A stretch of 8,464 bases of DNA, from positions 1 to 8,464 of the forward strand of contig CAXMOL010000128.1 of assembly GCA_964194935.1 (NCBI GenBank). Direction: 5' to 3'. The DNA is from JACZWZ01 sp964194935. Its GTDB lineage: Bacteria > Actinomycetota > Acidimicrobiia > Spongiisociales > UBA11373. Position numbers and translations under genes: made by a program. Below the pieces are notes generated by a model. That model searched no databases. It worked only from the letters and a program-made list of their open reading frames with translations, and was not told the origin of the DNA. This document shows, piece after piece, positions 6,356 to 8,464 of the stretch. How positions within the stretch are numbered: the stretch's first letter is position 1; each line of letters starts with the position of its first letter.

Positions 6356-6450
6356 AAGAACGTCGTCGGTCATCGGCCGTCAGTCCTCAGCCAATCCAAT
6401 CCCGCGCGATCTGGGCTGATGACCGAAGACTGAAGACCGAAGACGTTCTT
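6356..6450. repeat. Large imperfect inverted repeat between convergent genes (possible bidirectional terminator)
   Basis: The arms 6356-6392 and 6414-6450 are each 37 bases and match at 30 positions, with a perfect 9-bp base (AAGAACGTC / GACGTTCTT) and a 21-base centre. It begins 2 bases after the peptidase stop and ends 1 base before the oxidoreductase stop, filling the spacer. Past the 9-bp base, each arm is four 7-mers of the pattern NTCRGYC, in opposite orientation: GTCGGTC, ATCGGCC, GTCAGTC and CTCAGCC on the left, and GGCTGAT, GACCGAA, GACTGAA and GACCGAA as read on the plus strand on the right. Position suggests transcription termination from both sides, but there is no T-run, so this is an inference. 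Confidence 0.75.
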
Positions 6451-6451
6451 G

Positions 6452-7702
6452 CTACGCAAGCACAGCCTTGGCGGCCACCTCGATCGGTTCCCGGGCGATC
6501 GAGAAAAACTCGATCGGAGAATCGGTATCCCACTCATCAGGCTCTGCGCCGATCAGCATGCGGGCGATCATCGACCCCACCGCAGGAGACTCCTTGAAGC
6601 CGTGGCCGCTAAAGCCGTTGGCAACAATGAAACCGTCCAGGTCGGTCTTGCCGAGAACGGAGTGCACATCGTCCACGTTCAGCATGTACATCCCGGCTAT
6701 CCCGCCAATCTGACCCCGATAGGGCAAGCTCGGAATCCGATGATGGAGCGCATGGACCTTCACGTCGCGGAATGCAGCATCAATGCTCCCGTTGAAGATG
6801 TCCGGATCGCTCACCACCTCTTGCTCGTCCTCCTCCAGGATCGAACCGACCAGGATCTGCTGGCCGCTCGCTTCCGGGCGAAAGTAGATGCCACCGGCAG
6901 CATCCCCGACAATCGGGAGGGGACCGGGCACTTCGTCACCGGGCCACTCCCGATAGATGACCTGTGCTCGGATCGGATGGATGGTCCAAGGGGAATAGTC
7001 GAAACCGGCGGTGGCGGCGAGCCGTGAAGCCCACGGACCGGCGGCATTAACGACCACCGGAGCATCGATCGCGGTCCCGTCACCCAAGTCGACACCAACG
7101 ACTGCGCCACCACTGGTGCGAATGGCGGTGACCTCGGTGGAGAAGCGCACGTCGACTCCCTTGCCGCGAACCGCCTCCAGCAGATCCTGACACGAACTCA
7201 CCGGGTCGATATACCCACTCTCGGTCTCGAAGAAGAAAGCATCGTGCTCATCACACTCGTGTGCGACCTCGCCGGTCAGATCGAACGGAATGTTGCACGT
7301 GCTCAGCGCCGGGAAACGCTCCTTGACTGTCGCCCCGTCGATGATTTCGACGCCCACTCCGAGTCCGCTCATCATGTCGTATACCGGGGCCAGGCCGGCA
7401 TGGTCCTCACCCATCATCCACAACACCCCGGTGTGGTGGAATTGGGCGCGGGGTTCGGCGAGACCGGTGTATGCGCTCCAATTGCGGTGTGCTTTCAGGC
7501 CATCACGCGCTGCTGCCACCGATTCCGGGTGGGTGTAGCGCTGCCGCAGAATCGCACACGACGCACCGGTCGATCCCTCTCCGACATTTGGAGCCTTGTC
7601 GAGTATCACGATGCTGCTGTTGTCGCGGCGGCTGATCTGATGGGCAATCGACAGACCCATGATCCCGGCGCCCACGATGACGATGTCTGCTTTATCCCGC
7701 AT
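6452..7702 (-). CDS. FAD-dependent oxidoreductase, DAO (sarcosine/glycine/D-amino acid oxidase-like) family
   Basis: The 416-residue flavoprotein has an N-terminal Rossmann dinucleotide-binding motif (DIVIVGAGIMGLS, with G11, G13 and G16), an acidic residue at the end of the second strand (D35) to bind ribose, and GEGSTGASCAILRQRY at 41-56, where related proteins contact FAD. The C-terminal FAD-closing motif GFSGHGFKESPAVG is also present. The family oxidises secondary or primary amines such as sarcosine, dimethylglycine, glycine or D-amino acids. The exact substrate cannot be told, and no sarcosine-oxidase or aminomethyltransferase partner gene lies in view. The frame is open upstream to 7819, but ATG 7702 is the natural start because the Rossmann strand begins right after it and AGGAG sits 9 bases ahead. 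The gene diverges from the UPF0173-type hydrolase gene. It lacks a signal peptide and is probably cytoplasmic. Confidence 0.94.
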   Translation of the reverse strand: MRDKADIVIVGAGIMGLSIAHQISRRDNSSIVILDKAPNVGEGSTGASCAILRQRYTHPESVAAARDGLKAHRNWSAYTGLAEPRAQFHHTGVLWMMGEDHAGLAPVYDMMSGLGVGVEIIDGATVKERFPALSTCNIPFDLTGEVAHECDEHDAFFFETESGYIDPVSSCQDLLEAVRGKGVDVRFSTEVTAIRTSGGAVVGVDLGDGTAIDAPVVVNAAGPWASRLAATAGFDYSPWTIHPIRAQVIYREWPGDEVPGPLPIVGDAAGGIYFRPEASGQQILVGSILEEDEQEVVSDPDIFNGSIDAAFRDVKVHALHHRIPSLPYRGQIGGIAGMYMLNVDDVHSVLGKTDLDGFIVANGFSGHGFKESPAVGSMIARMLIGAEPDEWDTDSPIEFFSIAREPIEVAAKAVLA

Positions 7703-7711
7703 GAACCGGAA

Positions 7712-7716
7712 CTCCT
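7712..7716 (-). promoter_or_regulatory. Ribosome binding site deciding the oxidoreductase start
   Basis: On the minus strand AGGAG lies 9 bases before the ATG at 7702. This supports that start over the longer upstream extension, whose extra 39 residues look like untranslated leader. Confidence 0.75.
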
Positions 7717-7760
7717 GTTCGTGTTGTCCAATGGATAGCACGCCCCGCCTTCCGATGCTC

Positions 7761-7770
7761 CCATAGACTC
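7761..7770 (+). promoter_or_regulatory. Possible -10 element (TAGACT) for the UPF0173-type gene
   Basis: CCATAGACTC, with TAGACT at 7764-7769, is identical to the decamer upstream of the propeller gene at 2208-2217. It would start transcription near 7776, giving a leader of about 18 bases that contains the ribosome binding site. No good -35 is seen at normal spacing. Confidence 0.35.
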
Positions 7771-7783
7771 GGGGCGACCCCAA

Positions 7784-7789
7784 AAGGAG
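7784..7789 (+). promoter_or_regulatory. Ribosome binding site of the UPF0173-type gene
   Basis: AAGGAG ends 4 bases before ATG 7794. The spacing is slightly short but usable. It is one of only two clear Shine-Dalgarno sequences in the window, the other serving the divergent oxidoreductase. Confidence 0.7.
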
Positions 7790-7793
7790 CCCC

Positions 7794-8464
7794 ATGAATC
7801 TGCACGGTGTCGAACTCACCTGGCTCGGTCATGCATCTGTTCGGCTTCGGCTCACCGACGGGACGGTCCTTCTCATCGATCCCTGGCTCGAGGGCAATCC
7901 GGCATGCCCCGAGGCCGAGCACAGCCAGGACCGGGTAGATGGCGTGTTCATCACCCACGGGCACTTCGATCACATCGGCGACACGATGGTCCTGTCTGCC
8001 GCTCACTCACCACAGGTGTTTGCGATCCACGAGATCTCAGTCTTCCTGGAGAGCCAAGGTGTCGCCAACGTCGTCGGCTCCAACAAGGGCGGCTCAGTCA
8101 CCGGTCCGGGCGGAGTCACCGCAACGCTCGTAGATGCGGTCCACTCAAGCGGGATATCGGGCGATGAGGGCATCATTCCGGGCGGCGAGGCCGCCGGATG
8201 GATTCTGGCGGTAGCGGACGGCCCGACCGTCTATCACGCAGGCGACACAACCGTGTTCGGTGATATGCAGCTCATAGGTGAGCTGTGGTCGCCCGACGTC
8301 GCCCTGCTGCCCATCGGGGGGCACTACACCATGGGGCCGGACCACGCCGCTGTTGCAGCCCGAATGCTCGGGGTGTCGGCAGTCGTGCCCATCCACTACG
8401 GAACCTTTCCGATTCTCGACGGCACACCGGCAGAACTGGCCGCCGCTCTCGACGGCAGCGGCAT
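7794..8464 (+). CDS. UPF0173-type metallo-beta-lactamase-fold hydrolase (UlaG-like), 3' end cut by window
   Basis: The frame is open from ATG 7794 to the window end: 223 codons plus two bases. It opens with LTWLGHASVRL at 8-18, the usual start of UlaG-like/UPF0173 metal-dependent hydrolases, then a strand ending in IDPWL. The di-metal site is visible: H55-G-H57-F-D59-H60, then H117, D151 (in YHAGDT) and H201 (in PIHYGTFP). The second site is framed by PIGGHYTMGPDHAA at 173-186. Families of this kind are about 220-230 residues, so only the last few residues are probably missing. The cellular substrate is not known; related enzymes act on lactones, phosphodiesters or other esters. The gene has its own ribosome binding site and probable promoter and diverges from the FAD oxidoreductase gene, with 91 bases between their starts. 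The protein is expected to be cytoplasmic. Confidence 0.94.
   Translation, partial: MNLHGVELTWLGHASVRLRLTDGTVLLIDPWLEGNPACPEAEHSQDRVDGVFITHGHFDHIGDTMVLSAAHSPQVFAIHEISVFLESQGVANVVGSNKGGSVTGPGGVTATLVDAVHSSGISGDEGIIPGGEAAGWILAVADGPTVYHAGDTTVFGDMQLIGELWSPDVALLPIGGHYTMGPDHAAVAARMLGVSAVVPIHYGTFPILDGTPAELAAALDGSG

Noticed and set aside
7703..7819. 39-residue N-terminal extension of the oxidoreductase
   Set aside because: The Rossmann strand begins right after ATG 7702, which has its own AGGAG; the extension crosses the divergent promoter region and overlaps the start of the hydrolase gene.

Overview
The window is GC-rich (around 60% by eye) bacterial DNA. It carries a truncated ABC half-exporter, a YihY/BrkB-type membrane protein, a membrane-anchored PQQ-like beta-propeller protein, an M3 metallopeptidase, a DAO-type FAD oxidoreductase and a UPF0173-type metallo-hydrolase. 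Base composition, GTG/TTG starts, probable leaderless starts and the gene content suggest an actinobacterium, perhaps of the Acidimicrobiia. This taxonomic call is an inference from style, not from a marker gene.

Layout. Positions 1-2162 hold a tight minus-strand pair: a YihY-type gene followed 8 bases later by an ABC exporter that leaves the window within its nucleotide-binding domain. A very short divergent gap separates them from the propeller gene at 2226-3827 (+). Positions 3828-4412 form a 585-base gene-free island full of structured repeats. The M3 peptidase follows at 4413-6353 (+). It converges, across a 98-base spacer that is nearly all one large imperfect inverted repeat, on the FAD oxidoreductase (6452-7702, -). 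That gene diverges from the UPF0173-type hydrolase (7794 to the window end, +).

The protein-coding genes are recognisable housekeeping or accessory families, and no pathway obviously joins them; only the first two look like an operon. The unexplained content is between genes. A C/G-rich repeat element occurs in two clear copies of opposite orientation. Each carries a variable 8-bp hairpin in which both strands have changed together, which suggests selection for structure, plus a constant C-run/G-run hairpin. A third, expanded copy and a remnant lie in the same island. Short 7-bp tandem arrays with the shared core YCRGY sit at both ends of this island, in opposite orientation, and also build both arms of the hairpin behind the peptidase gene. 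I could not assign these repeats to a named family from sequence alone.
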